Shown here one piece after another: positions 24,053 to 38,200 of a DNA stretch of 64,000 nt. A program made the translations under genes and the position numbers. Under the pieces are notes generated by a model, which worked only from the letters and a program-made list of their open reading frames with translations, had not been told where the DNA came from and made no database searches. The stretch lies in contig JAPQWV010000659.1 of the NCBI GenBank assembly GCA_027422505.1, forward strand, positions 240,736 through 304,735, given 5' to 3'. The first letter of the stretch is position 1. Each line of letters starts with the position of its first letter. This DNA is from Craterostigma plantagineum (taxonomy: Eukaryota > Streptophyta > Magnoliopsida > Lamiales > Linderniaceae).

Positions 24053-25977
24053 ATGGCTTCTTCTTCGTCGTCGACGTCGACCCTTAAGAAAATCCAACCT
24101 CCAACTAACGGAAGATTGATAACGGTCCTAAGCTCGATGGAGGTGGGATCAGAGGAATCATACCTGCTAAAATTCTTGAATTTCTTGAATCTGAACTCCA
24201 GGTAATTGTTAATTACCTCTATACATACCTCTATACATTCTTCTGTGTGTGTGTGTTTATATTCTTTTACATGGTACTAAAGTAAGCAAACCCTCGTGTC
24301 TTAATTAACGATAATTTGCAGAAACTGGACGGAGAAGAAGCTCGAATCGCAGACTACTTTGATGCTATTGCAGGAACGAGCACGGGCGGGCTCGTAACTG
24401 CCATGCTAACTGCTCCAAATCCTAATAACCGACCTCTGTACGCTGCTGAGGATATCACTCCATTTTATGTGAACAATGGACCTAGTATATTTCCACAAAA
24501 GGGGTAAAATTATTTCACTAAATCAGTCATCAAATATTACTAATCCCATGATAAAGTGGTTTCATATTACAGTTGGATTTCATCTTTTTCGCAGGGGTTT
24601 AATAGGGTCGGTTAAGAGCACAGCAGTTCAGTTGAATGGGCCAAAGTACGATGGAAAGTACCTTCATAAGCTGATAAGGGATAACTTAGGGCGGACTAGG
24701 TTGCATGAGACCTTAACCAACGTTGTCATCCCTACATTTGATATAAAAAACTTAAGCCTACTGTCTTCTCTTCATACGAGGTACCATATTTATATGATCA
24801 TCATGGCTCTATATATACACACACTGGTTCTTTGGTAGAATAATTAATATGCAGTAGCTATAGTCAAACCACACTTCATTAATGAACAGGGTTTAAGATC
24901 TAGATCTACACTGTCCTTTAGCAGTTTTTTTTTTATCTCAATTACTCAAGAAATTTTTCAAACTAGGGTTTAATTCATCGCAAGTATTTTTCAGGTGAAA
25001 AACTCGCCGTACATGGACGCACTGTTGTCGGATATATGCATCAGCACATCTGCTGCACCTACGTATCTTCCCGCCCATCACTTCACAAGCGCCGACGATT
25101 CAGGAAATTCTACCTGGGACTTCAATCTAATCGATGGAGGCGTAGCTGCTAATAATCCAGTAAATATCTCATCAAGAACCTTAGCTACCATTACAACATT
25201 CATAAAACGAGATCATATAAATCTGTACAGTATGTCATTCATTTCATTTGGTTTGTTATTACTACAGACCTTGGTTGCAATAGGGGAAGTTACGAAACAA
25301 GTTTTCGCCAAACACTCAGACTACTTATATATCCCACCGCTGGATTTCGGCAGGCTTTTGGTGATCTCGCTGGGGACGGGATCGGCCAAACAAGAGCAGA
25401 AATACTCAGCAGAAATGGCGGGTAAATGGGGAATCTTTGGATGGCTCATTCAAGGAAGTTCGACGCCTGTCGTCGACGTCTTTTCCCAAGCTAGCCAAGA
25501 CATGGTGGATTACTTCTTGTCTGTGATCTTCCAAGGAGTCAATAATCCTGATAGTTACTTGCGTATACAAGTGAAATCTTGAAGACCCTATAATTTTCTT
25601 TTACATATATGGCTTTCCTATTCGTATCGTATCATGACAATGCATGTATACGTTGACTGGTGAAAATTCATCGGTGGATGTTACGACGACGAAGAATCTG
25701 AACGACCTCGTTCGATCGGTGAGGGTTTGATGAAGGCTCAAGTCGCTAGGGTCGATCTGGGACTGGGGAATGCATTGCCTGTTGCTAATGGTGGAACCAA
25801 TGAGGATGCTTTAAAGAGGTTTTGTTGATAAAAATATAAACAAACATCTCTTGCATAGAAACGTACGATTTATTTTAACTCGACTTTTATCATGATGATT
25901 TCTCTCTACCAAGGTTTGCCAAACTACTATCGGACGAGCTGAAACTGCGAAAGTCCAGGAGCTCCCAGCAGCAGTAG
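24053..25977 (+). pseudogene. Patatin-like gene 2 with three or more frame lesions
   Basis: Exons align one-to-one with gene 1: 24053-24201, 24322-24503, 24595-24780, 24995-25159, 25268-25570, about 25655-25818 and 25914-25977. GTSTGG, DGG and most of the family sequence are present. Single bases are missing in exon 1 inside the DGGG oxyanion codons (near 24133), in exon 3 near 24754 and in exon 6 near 25715. The acceptor before exon 6 is not recognisable (no AG just before the conserved TTGACTGG). Exons 2, 4, 5 and 7 are clean and keep phase. As read, no full-length lipase can be made. Either it is a recent pseudogene or the losses are sequence errors; the altered exon 6 acceptor favours true decay. 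Confidence 0.75.
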
Positions 25978-26299
25978 AGCACTTACTGAGGATTTGTGCT
26001 TATAATTGCTGATGATATTTGTTTGAGACTAAATAAATCGCATGCCTAAACAGAAAAATGAATCGAACTTCTTCACTTGTTTGTACATTAATTTGCAGTT
26101 TGATTCCATCGACAAGAACAACAATATTGCACATGGACAACAAAGAGACTGAGACTTCCTAGGCAAAATCTTAAGACCTCTATTCTATAGAAGAGAAAGA
26201 AATGAAAACAAAGGAAAAAGAAGCAGATAATAAATAGAAAACTATGAGAAGCCATTAGCGAAGAATTACTTGTCATTGTGATATAAAGCTCTTCAAAAT

Positions 26300-29200
26300 T
26301 CAAAGACGCTTCTCCTGGGAATTGTCTGAGAGTAGTAAAGAGACCATTGAATCATGAGAATCTCGGTCATGGTTGTTGACACTTGGGATGATGTTCTTCA
26401 CTGGCGACAACATCCTTACGAACTCCTTCAGCTCGGTAAAGCTGCTATGTTCGCTGTAAGGCACTTCATACCTGGGTAAGAATTTGAAATAAGATAGCTT
26501 AGGACAAAATTCAGAAAGAAAAAAGAACTTGTATGTTTGATGAGTTTCAGTTCACCTTATAATAGTACCCTGTTGCCACCTTCTTCCTGCAGATTTCTTT
26601 CCTTTTCCAAATGTCAAAGCAGAAGGTGAAAAGGCGACGATCAGACTGAATCGATCCTGACAAAATATTTCGAAGATGGGTATGTATTGAAGTGATGACA
26701 GATAAATTTCTAGGTAATAAGACAGAGATCTGACATGTTAGTACCATGTATATGTTAGACATGTGCTTCAAGCGTTTGAAACTCGATATGGACCACATGG
26801 GAACGATGTGAATGTGGCTCTCTTCTTCCTTCGTGGTGAGCCATTGGGCGTCTTCGGTTTGCAAGCCGATGCACTCCAAGAGACGCAGCTTTGCTGCAGT
26901 TACGTAGACCTTCTTACGCAGAGCTCTACCTATGTCTATGAACAGCTTTTCTTTTCCTGTTCTTGGAGGTAAAGTAGTGCAGAAAATATTGTGAAGGATT
27001 GTGCATTTTCTTATTCATGTAAATTGTTCAAGTTGCGTTACCAATGGTGTAGCTGCCTATCAAAAACAGGGTTTTCGGGTTGAATGCTTCTGCTTGAATC
27101 GCATCGATGACGAACTGGATTACAGTCTCTTGCTTTGGAAAATCATACTGCAATGTTGTGAGGAAAAAACAAAGCCTTTTATTCAATCTGTAGAGAGCAA
27201 AGAGTCGAACTGCTACGAATTATATTATTACCATGGGATTGCAGTATGTTGTGTCAAGGATGAGGGTATCTATAGTGCAAGATTGCAAAACCGAGAGTTG
27301 CGCCATTCCCTCACTGAAACGGAAATCTCCAGTGTGTAATACAGGCTGCAAATATAATTCGAATTAACATTTTACGAAGAGAGATGGATGGGGAAAGGCG
27401 AAACGTGATTTTCAGTCTCTTACACACCTTACCATTTGCCGGTTCAAACAAGATCATTATGGCACCAGGGCAGTGATTTGCATCGAAGCAGGTCACAACT
27501 GTTCCTGCAATTTTGATCTTATGATTGAGAGGCAAAACTTGAATATCATCCATTGGGATTCCAATTTTCAGATTCACGAGCTTTGCAGTAATAGAGGAAC
27601 AGTATATCTTTCCATGAGAGAATGATCTTGTGAGGCCTTGATAATCTGAAGGGAGAAAGATTGACATGTCGTTAGATATTATGGCCTTGTGGTGAATGAT
27701 TACAGTAATTCGACTTACGATCTAAGTGGAAGTGAGTGAGGAACCAATGAGAACAATCTCTTCTCAGATATTTGAAAGCATCCTGCAAAGTGTATGGATG
27801 TCAGAGTATTAGAATAGGCAGGGTAGTTGGACAGATGGAACAGACTTTGCATGCAAAAAGCAGCGATGTAAGAGTCGTTATTATATGTTAAGCTAACTGT
27901 ACCACTCGAAAAGGTGTTCCTGGTACGCAGCACCACGAAGGGACATCTTTCAGTTTCGCATTCACCGTGCGACTTTTTCTCACTGCATTTTTACGTGTAG
28001 AAATCGTCTGACTTCTGCTAACATTGTTCTGAATGTCGTTAAGCACAACTCTTTTCCTCTCCGACTGGGGACATGAGAAAAAATCAGTGATCTTTTTGTA
28101 CGTTCCTTGCCTTTTGTCGTCAGCCGAACCTTTTGAGACTGATGATGCTGTTTTATCATTTCTTGCTGTGCTGTTCCTCATATCACTGAGAGCATGCAGT
28201 ATCTTCTTCCTTGGACCTAGAGCTGTAATGCCGATGCTACGTAAATCCTGTTACAGTTCACTCACGATCAGCAATGTGGTCCAATCCATGGAAAATAGTA
28301 TAAGCACAACAGTCAGTCATCTGAAAACGAAGATGTAATCAGATCCATGTGCAAAATCCACATAAAGCTCCGTGATGAATTTAGACACAATCATAAAGAC
28401 CCGCATGATAGAGAATTGGGATAAATAAAGCATAATAAGCAATGCAGACCTCTTCTGTCAGCCAATGCAATGCCTCCCAGTCAATTTCATTGCTAACAAA
28501 AACTTGTTCATACTTTGAAAGGCCTAATTGGCGCAGCCATTCAATAACAGGAGAGGTATGCACATCCTCCTTCTTGTTGTGTTTGAAAGGAGAACCCTCA
28601 ACTACTTGCCCAGGGCATTCATCTGCTTCGGCGTCCTCATCTCTAGCACCCACCTGGAAAAGTTTAAAAACACGTGTGTATGGCTGATTCTTGACAAAGC
28701 TCAGCACTAATTCAACTCAAGAATCGCACATATATCTAAAATTTCAAACACTCAAAAGTCAAATCACGACTGCCAATCGTCATTACAGCACAATATATAG
28801 GTTAAACACGTGAAACCCATCCATAATCCAAAAAGAAAAAAAAAAAAAAAAAGAAAAAGGAAGCCTGCTTACATCATCCGAGCCACGAAATCCATCCAGG
28901 CACCCATTCGTATGAAGCTGCCTCTTATCATCCGTCAAATCCGACAAATCTGCTCCACAAACAGGACATTGAATCAAAACCGCCTCATCGCACAGCTTGA
29001 GCAACATGTCAATCTGCGTGCTTCCTCCCTCGTCACCACCAACGCTTTCCTCTTCCGTCAAATCCCTCTCCGCCGAATTGATACCTGAGGTATCATCAGC
29101 TACCGCCGCACAATGGTTCAAAAGCCCGAGAGACGGCTGTATCGAGTCTAACCCGCCGCATGCTTCGTCGCAGCGAGCTACCGAGTACTCCTCTGATTTC

Positions 29201-29337
29201 GGGGTTTCTGTTTTGAACTTTTTGCTGCGAGCTGCCGATGTAGAAGGTAGAGGATGAAAACACTGGAAATCGTCATCGTCTTCCATGAACGGAGATGCAA
29301 TAGCTCTGAATTTTGTATTGCGATTCGATTGTGCCAT
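26300..29337 (-). CDS. SNM1/DCLRE1-type DNA cross-link repair nuclease with UBZ and SAM domains
   Basis: Ten exons on the minus strand: 28873-29337, 28450-28653, 27903-28247, 27719-27782, 27428-27645, 27232-27345, 27042-27147, 26745-26956, 26556-26656 and 26300-26471 (666 aa). The frame closes exactly. A UBZ4-like finger lies at about residues 123-149 ([15 protein letters not shown], then HTNGC). A SAM domain lies at about 188-245 ([20 protein letters not shown]...[15 protein letters not shown]). The metallo-beta-lactamase/beta-CASP nuclease starts at about 330, with the HxHxDH motif THFHLDH split across exons 4 and 5, then [36 protein letters not shown] and the DRMBL end [19 protein letters not shown]. 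This is the architecture of Arabidopsis At2g45700. Role inferred: nuclear end processing during interstrand cross-link repair. Confidence 0.92.
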
Positions 29338-31661
29338 TGCAGAGGTAACAGATATCAGTGAAGGTTGGCCTTGGCCTTTGCGTGATTTTCGTAAATGGAG
29401 GGAAACCAATGTTTTAAACGAGGAGTCGGAAATAAATATAAATTTAAAATAGTCGAACAACAAAATGGGCCGATGGGCCTCATAAAGGGTTAATAGTGGG
29501 CTCGTTAAGTAATATGGGCCTATATATTCAAACGTCGACTGGCCCAATCCAGCTATGTTTAATTCCCCTCGAGTGCTATGTAATTTGAAAATAATAAGGG
29601 TAATAGTAAACTTTTGTAGGTGGAAAGAAAAGGAAAGAATAAAACTTAAAAGCAATCTTTTCATCGCACTGAGAATTGCTGGATTAAAGTTTCTTAAAAT
29701 TTTATTATTTTTCGCCACCATTGACCGTCACAGTATCGCACAAAACTCCAAGCCATTTTTTGTTGGAAGTGACATGTTTTTATAGCTTTTGGGGCCAATA
29801 TGGTATGATATACGACAAAAGGGCCTTCGTGAAAATTACGAGCTGTGCATGAATTACGTGACAATGATCTTAATGAGGTGAAAGTGAAGAAAGATATAAT
29901 TCAAGTGCTTTTGATTAGTTTAATGTTGGATTAAATTCCATGCAAATAAACGAAGAATAATTAATGCTATACACGTCATAAAATTTGCTTTGGAGTTCCC
30001 CGTAACACTTTCTTTACTTCACATTTTCCTAAATATACTCTGACACGACATATTTCAGGAAATTTACTTTATATTTATATTTTTTATTCATTAAAGTCGC
30101 TTAAGTCGATCATGATTCATGAGCGAATATGAACCGTGAACAATCAATAACTTCCAAGCGAAACGTAATCCTCTTCTTTTCTATGGTATCCTACAAAGCC
30201 AATGAGGGTTTCGATGTGGATTATATGAATAAGCGAAAGTGCAATTTACATGAAATATCACACCAAACCCTTTCTAATATAATTAATGTAATTTGACAAT
30301 TGTAAAACCCTAGCTATATATATGACATGAGGGGACGACGTAGAAAGCTAAATAATGGAGTGTATTAGCAGACATTTAATCACTGATGGTGTGCTTACTT
30401 TTGACCAATATATATGCATACATATAAGTATATCCCCAATCTCCTTTATTATTTGATTAAGCCATAAAATGCATGCACTACGAGGACGATAGGTCAATGA
30501 AAAGAACTCTAAAGACGTTAATATCTCAAAAGCTTAGCGAATCCTATGTGAACTATACGAATTTTAAATTTTATAGTTGTGTGTGTCTGTGTGTGCTTAC
30601 AAGAACAACGTATGTATGCATGTGCATGATTTGCTTTGACATTTTTGTATTGAATTGACTTATCATAGGCAAAGTGTCTAACATATACACAAAGACTGTC
30701 AAATAAAGCGATGTTTGCGACGTTAAAGATGCTTTAAAAATGATATAAAAGTATAAATTAATTGATGAATAACGTGTTTAATTAATTAGCATGCATGCAT
30801 GAGCCTTTACCTTTACTTCCTTGGTGCAAAGGTTATATGCAGCAAAGCAATCCTTTTTCCATTAGTATTGTTATTAGTTTCACGTACCCATTAACATTGT
30901 ATCTGATGATATGCGTATATACACATGTCAAATGGCCTAATAATAATAAATCAAAAGTAGAACTTTATTATCTAAAGGCAAAGCTGCAAAAGGAGTATAT
31001 GATAAAGTATAAGCGAAAGTTAATTTACCAACGGGACAAAAAGGCCAACAAAGCTAGCGTTTTTTTAAAGTAAGTACGTATATTCAAATAGGTTTTCTGT
31101 GATTTAATTTTGACTAATAGATATCAACTTATTTTCACAATTAAGTCCAATCCGGCATATATTGATCTACAAGAACTGATAATGGACTACAAATATTTAT
31201 CGCCATATTATATTTTCATGAGCCAACGGATCGTTGGATGATAATTAGGAGCAAACACGGGCAATATATTACTTTGATCGATACGAAAAATAACATGAAA
31301 ATACAAAAGCATGCATTAGAGAATCTCATCACTACTACTCAACGCTCCCATAGACAAAAGAAAAACAAAAAACAAAGAGAAAAAACATATGCTACGATGA
31401 CATAAAGTATAATCGCGATCAACAACAAGTAATCATACCAAACAAAAATAGCCTAACTAAAGTTTGTAACAAAACTAGTCAACGTCCATCATCAGAATTG
31501 TCTGCTTGCTCTCAATCTCTCAACCCGCCTTAAAACGATTCTTGTCAAAGTCCAGTTTTTGTTGCTCTCTGTAACAAATAAATCACAATCAAGGACTTTA
31601 TAAAGATAACAAATTTAAGGATTAATTAACTTTTCGTTGATCGTTTTATTTATTACCCATA
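29338..31661. other. Long AT-rich spacer
   Basis: The first few hundred bases are the promoter of the minus-strand SNM1-like gene. The rest, about 2 kb, shows no ORF with homology, no inverted repeat and no splice-linked coding segments. It ends with the 3' region of the zinc-finger gene. Confidence 0.4.
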
Positions 31662-32294
31662 TCAAAAGAGAGATTTGCTGCTTGACTCCCTAGGTGCATT
31701 GCACCTGAAGCACTCCATCCTACTCGCAAAGTTGTGCTCGTTGCATCCCAACCTACATTTAAATATATGCTCATTACAATATATACTAAGTAATTACTTT
31801 CTTGCATGGATTAGATGATGGACTATACAACTACTTGGTATAATAGGAAAGATATCGAACAAATAGAACAGTAAGAAAAGATGAGATATTTATTACCTAG
31901 TACAAATCCAATCGCCTGATTTCCAGCCCGACCTGCCCGACCCGAACCCAAACCCGCGGGCCCGGCCCGCATCGCCGTCGTACCCTCCGCCCGTCGCCGG
32001 CCCCGCTTCGTCCTTGACAGCCCCACACTTGAAGCAGCTCGAGCGGCTAGCAAAGTTGTGGGCCCCGCAGTTGCCTATCGAGCAGTACCAATCTCCGGGC
32101 CTAACGTCCGGGCCGGGCATGTTGTTGAACCCAAACGAAGAGAGAAAACCACGGCCCGCGCCGCCGCCCAATATGTAGTGATCGCCGGGCCTCGGGTCGC
32201 CGGGCCTCGGGTCGCCGCACCTCTGACAAGAATCGCGCCTTTGAAAATTCAGGTGCTGGCATGATCTGCAGTTCCAATCTCCTGGCCTATTCAT
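31662..32294 (-). CDS. RanBP2-type zinc-finger protein, three fingers
   Basis: Two exons: 31897-32294 and 31662-31752 (162 aa). Three RanBP2/NZF fingers of the form W-x-C-x(2-4)-C-x10-C-x2-C: GDWNCRSCQHLNFQRRDSCQ (residues 5-24, then RCG), GDWYCSIGNCGAHNFASRSS (then CFKCG), and GDWICTR-LGCNEHNF (then CFRC), the last one spanning the intron. Between fingers 1 and 2 is a short repeat RPGDPRPGD and a Gly-rich linker. The family includes Arabidopsis At3g15680-type proteins, thought to bind single-stranded RNA (N-terminal GDW plus Asn). Exon 1 is much richer in GC than its surroundings. A leader intron is likely: a donor lies at about 32482 (CAG|GTAATTG). Confidence 0.9.
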
Positions 32295-32551
32295 TTTTTT
32301 TTTTCTCTTTTTGTTTCCCTAATAATGATTTCCAAGAAGAAAATAAAACATGAAAATACTAAAAACAACTAGGGTTTTCTGAAATATAAAAGTATTCATT
32401 GTTGAATTATTCCACTCGATACACAACATAGTGTAAACATATTTATGCATATGAACACTTGCATATGTAAACTTCAATTACCTGAGATTTCAGATTTTGT
32501 TGGATATGAGAATTAGGGTTAAGTGAATGTTTTTGTTGGGAGTGCGGAGGG

Positions 32552-32559
32552 TTTATATA
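32552..32559 (-). promoter_or_regulatory. TATA box of the zinc-finger gene
   Basis: Minus-strand TATATAAA, flanked by CCTG and CCCTC, lies 258 bases upstream of the ATG. With the likely 5' UTR intron between, this is a normal spacing. Pattern match only. Confidence 0.5.
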
Positions 32560-33719
32560 CAGGCGAAGAACGCCTCGGTTGTCGAGAAGATATAATAAAT
32601 AATGGAATATTGTTATTATATTTAATATTTCGTGAGAATGGCTTGGAAGGAATTAATAAAAACTAAAGATATAAAGAGAATCTAAATTGTGGGAGTCATT
32701 ATGTAAAAGGAAAAAAAATAAATGGGATGGGATTCTAGCTAACAATTAAAGATAGCGGTCATGTGTCTGAAATTTTGATTAAAGCTCAGTTTCATATCTG
32801 CTTTTAAGGCTGGATGTTATTATTAGAGATTTTGGGAAGTGGATGAACACAGTCCAACATATTCTCTGTTCGGATTCCTATAATGCTCTTCTTTTAATTT
32901 AATTAATTTCTTTCATTATTAATATCTTCTCATTTTAGGGAATTATTTCGATTGGATTGGATAAGCAAGAACATATTTGACAGTAGCCGTTGCTTGGGAC
33001 AAGACATTTTGAATATTCTATATGTTAATTTAATCTTTTGACCAAAGTCGTAAATATTAAATATTCTTTGAGTTACATGTCTATCACTTTCATGTAATAT
33101 CCCCGACACACATTCTTCATCAGTCACTATAATGCTAGGTTAAAAATGAGACTCCTTTTCCTTTATTTCTTTTCTAGTGTTGTATTTGGTCAATTTTTCA
33201 TTATATTGAAGCGTGAGGTTATCTTGATATGCTGACTCACCAAAAATTATGAACGTATCTGAATATATAATAAATAATATGTATATTTATATAATTCATC
33301 ACAACACTGAGAAACGTGTTATTTTCACTCGTGTGAGATTTCAATAAAATATGGTATCCAACTGAACCTAAAATCGAAGCCGTGGGTAAAGTTGCATGGA
33401 TGGAATTCCCAAGGATGAAAACTATTTGAAATTTTTATTACTATTTTACTTTCATTATAACTATTACAGGAGATTATTTTCTTTTTCTATTAAAACTTGA
33501 TGTCTTCTTTAGTAAAGGTGAGGAATGCTGCTTGTTAAGGAAAACAAATTTAAATGGAACGTATTCGAAAATAAAGAAAGTGAATAAATGGTAAGATTTT
33601 CGATAAAGAGAGAATTTTGAAGTAGTCTTCGAGGATTAATTTGACTATCTTTTCTTTACACCTCTCTCTATACTGTCATCGCTTTTTTGCTGTCACGTTT
33701 TTCTCTTTTCTTTCCCTTA

Positions 33720-33754
<35 letters not shown>

Positions 33755-35205
33755 GAATCATCTTATATACGTAAAACAACTATAGAAAAAACACGAATTT
33801 GTGAGGTTAAGTTGTTTGAGATCACATACAATCTTACATGACTATATCAACAAGTGCCCTCACCAATACAAATTAATACTATATTTTAACGTTGAAGTGT
33901 TATTAATCTTTATATGTGATGTTCACGGTTGAGTAAATATATCACGGATTACTTAAATTACTTAAAGAAAAAAAATTACAGGACCAAAGTGATATTTATC
34001 TTTTATGTTTTATTTCTAAAAGTAACTAGTAGCAAAAGGAAAGGCTACTTAGATATGCATGAGCTTATTTATTACCACCCACCATTTTCTTGGGGAATGG
34101 TAAAGATAGAGAGAAAGATGTATAGTATATAGCAAACTGCAATAAAAATAATAAAGCAGAAAAAGGAAGAGGGCGGGGACTGACTGAATCGATTCCACCC
34201 CTCCTTTAAGAAATATGCTTATTATTATTACACCATAACCCTAATAAAATATATCTCAAGAGAAGAGATACTCAATAGTATTTGATATAAGAATATCCAT
34301 AATCGTATTATATCACGTTATCGGGTCAAATATCATTGCACTACTCCCTGTTTGTTTACGTTCGCAAGAAGAAATGAATATCAACTTTTATACAATATTC
34401 AGCAATTTTGCTTAATGCGTATTAATCGTGTGTTAAACAATTCAACTTTGTGGGATTTCCGATTTTCTAGTAAGGATAATTCGTGAAGCCATGAATAATT
34501 GAGCCATGGTTTCCAATAATAAGTTTCATGCATGCGCATTATATAATTGGTTGAAACGCAAATAGTTTACGAATTGTAAGATTCTAAAAGCCCTATATTT
34601 CAAATATAACATCAAGGAAATAAAGTTTATAAATGGGCCAACTGATTTCTTTCCCTAAACTAGCCATCCAATACAAAGAATCATCATCACAGATAGAACC
34701 TATTATAAAATCTCTAAATTGAAATCTTTATAAAGTTAATGATCAATTGATTAAAATACGTGTCCCTAGAATGCTACCACTTCTTAATGACGGGACGAAA
34801 AAATATTTAAGCCAAACTAGTATATAAATATTGAAAAGTAAAAAGAAGAAAAGACATATATAAGAAAACAATGAATTCATTCCATTAATTTCCTAACTAA
34901 ACGAATGCAGTTTATTCAAAATAAAAATTAGAAAAAAGAGAGAAAAAGCCAATTTACCAGCCCGTTGAGGTTTTCTTTTTCTTTTTTTTTTTTTTTCCTC
35001 GTCACCAGAAACGACAAACAAAAGAGAGGACTCATCATGTAACGAAACTGACCCTCAGTTTAATTTCATCAAAGCTCTTCAAAAAATAACAAAAATGGTA
35101 ACACTCATCAGTCATCATCCGTTTTTCCCTCGGTCTTTTTTGTTTCCGGCGACGCACTCCGACGTAATAGCACGCCGACCATTCTCTTTGCACCGTTCAT
35201 TCCCT
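32560..35205. other. Long AT-rich spacer
   Basis: About 2.6 kb with no recognised gene. Contains a poly-T tract (about 33722-33748) and other homopolymer runs. The last 200 bases are probably the 3' UTR of the BOR gene. Confidence 0.4.
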
Positions 35206-38200
35206 TTACAACTCCTCCTCCTCCTTGTCGGAATCTTCCGGGAAAACCTGAAACAATAGAAAAACTAAGAAATGAACTATGAAAAGAAAATAAAAGAAAT
35301 TCTAGTTTAATTTTGACTCAAAACTAAGAAAAACTAATTTCCTCGCCATGCGAGAAAAACGAAAGAAAAACGTATTGAAACCATTTTCTCTCCGTTTCCT
35401 TTTTCACCCTAATTTCTGTCAAACAAATGGGATGAATAATCTGCTACCTGAAGCTGTCTGTCGTTAAAGCTCACCGATCTGTGCTTCAGCTCGCCTCTCC
35501 GAGTCGTCATCTCGTCCAAAATCTCCGCAGAAGATACGTCGGGAGAACCTTCTTCCCCGTCGTCTTCGGACGGCATGTCTCTATCCTGTTTTTTTTTTTT
35601 TCAAAAAAAAAAATCGATCTCAAAGACGGTCGACTTTTCGAAGAAGACGCAAACGACGAGCAAGAAACGTAGTACGTACCCTTATCGACATGCTCCGAGT
35701 CCTCACTCCAATGATCTCCTCGTACTCGTCGGCGTCGAGCTCTTGGAGATGCGAGGGCGGGAAAATCCTCGGAAGGAGGTGCTCTCTGACGCCTATGAGT
35801 ACGAAGAACGGAAGGGGGAATAAAATCCCGGCGATGGGTATCCACGTGATGCCGAAGCAGAGGATTAGATACGCCAGCTGGAAAATCGTGAACATGAAGG
35901 TGTACTTGAACGGCACCGTCTCCACGAACGAGGCGTGGAATCCCTCGAGCACCCTTTTTTTTAAGACGACAACAAAAAACGAACCATGTAAGAAGAATCT
36001 CATCGAGCTGGTTTTACTCGGCGGTGTAACAAGGGGCAGATGGCAATCGAACTCATTAAAGACCGTTGGGTGTCAGATCGAAGTCACACATCGGATAATT
36101 AGAAAGATTATGAGCGGCTTATAAGCTTTTGTACTAACTCCCTATATTGTCAATTGGTGGGCCTGAAAAAATCCCTACAAAGACCCATTGGATCTCTACG
36201 GCAATGGGTGGTCTAAGTGGTTCCATACTCAGATGAGATCCATTTGAAAAATGAATATTTAATGGGTCTGATCGTCATCCCAGTGGATAAGACTTACTTG
36301 AAACGACGGCGGGGAGGGACGAAGAGTAGCTGTATCCTCTCCCAGAATTGATTCCCGGGGAGGCTATCGATGGCCATGTAGGCGAAGTATCCCCACAGCA
36401 CGGAAGTAGGGATCATCTTTATAACGGGCATGACGCATATGGATAGCCCGACGAGCATCGATTGGACCAAATTGCTGACCCGCTGCTCGTTGACCCGAAC
36501 CGGCAAGTGCAGGTCGATGTACTTCTCAAGGTCGATCTTTCCGTTGAGGTCCTCGTCACCGTGCCTCAGTACTGCTTCCTTCAGGTTCGCCAGTTCTTTC
36601 TCCGTAGTATGCTTCCGAAACGGAAGAAAAAAAATTCAGCTTTTTTTTTTCTTTTTGTCAAATTTTCGAAGGCAAAGATTTCGAAGGAGACTTACGGAGG
36701 TTGGCGCCTTTTCCATCTCAATGAAGACGGCGTGCATACGACCGTAGATCTCCGAGTTGGTCGCCTGTTGCTGGATGGCTTCCTTTGCGTTCTTCACCAT
36801 TTTCTTTCGAATGATCTGCTTCTTTAACACAGCGAGGCTACGAGTGTGCATCGGAGATTGGGGGAGGACGCCGTTCGAGGGAGGAAGACCGAGCAATCCG
36901 CAAATCAGCGTCTGAAAGAAAAAAAAACAAACGTTGTAAGTTTCTTTTTCCGACAAAAAAATAATAAGAAAGCGCACGATACCATGACGCCGAGCAAGAG
37001 AATGTCGTAGTGATAGGCCGGCGGATTCTTGAGATTGAATTCCTTCTGCTGAGCCATCTGCGAAGCCACGCTGTGGTCGAAGAAGTAGAGCCCAGCGATC
37101 ATCACCGCAGGTATAAACGCGGCGAATATATACCCCAAAGGTATCTTCGCCATGTCCTGCGCAAAAAAAAAAAAGGAAACGTAAAGAAAACGATCGACGA
37201 ACATTTTCATCGCCCGACGTCCGAATATTCGAAGATTACCTTAACCACGGTCCAATGATGCAATGACCTAGGCTCCCAAGGAAGGGGACAAAAGAGCCGC
37301 CGAGGAACGCCCGAGGGAACGCCTGAAGGCACGCCGTAAGACAACGCAGTCCATACGACGACCATCATTGGAACTCCATAATCGGCGATAAAACTCCTAA
37401 ACCACCCTGCAAAAATAATAATATATATAAGCCTTTTGGGGTTCCAGTCTAAAATCAGTTGGCAATAGAGAGAGTAGCCCAAAAGCTTATATAAAAGTCA
37501 TATTTTTTTTTTCGATTACTTGAGCGAAATCTTACCCTACTTACCAGTGCCATAACGCCACGAGCGGGCCGATCGGCTCTTTAGGGCGGTGAGGAGCAAA
37601 CCGAAGGAGAATATGATCGCCAAAAGGCCGTTGGCGTAGAGCCAGTGAAATTGGTACTTTTCCTCCGACGGGTTTTGGCCCATGGGAACATCGAACTCGC
37701 TCGCTATCCCCTGCAAGGAAAAAAAAACAAAGATCGAATTTGCGTATAAACGGCGAGAATTTAATTTTTTTTTTTTCGGTTTTTTTTTTTGTAGTAGTAC
37801 CTTGATCGCCTCTTGGATGAAGAGGACGGTGATGAGCATGCCGAAGAGTTCGCCGGCGACCCTCGTAAAGCGCGTGATGATCGTGCATGCGTTGAATATT
37901 GCGAGGAGAAACAAGAGAAGGGACGTCCAAACGCATACCCTGTCGTTTTTTTATTCCGCGCAGGTGAAAAAATAATAAGTACGTCGGCGAAGAACATATA
38001 GAACCAACGCGTCGATTTTTAGGGAATTGGATCTTACCATCCCGCCCAGGCTAAGTAGTACTCGGCTCCTATGCTCTTCTTGGCGAAATTATACAGATAA
38101 GTGTACATAATAATGGTGGGCTCGGCGACTCCTAAGATCAAAAGGGGCTGCCCGCCGAAGATCGAATGAATCACTCCGCAAATTGCGGTCGATGCGAGCG

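Noticed and set aside
30473..31073. Frames of 61 and 92 aa in the long spacer after the SNM1-like gene
   Set aside because: Low-complexity AT-rich translation, no homology, no splice or promoter support.
33722..33748. Poly-T tract as a retroposon poly(A) tail
   Set aside because: No target duplication or coding relic beside it; similar runs occur widely in this window.
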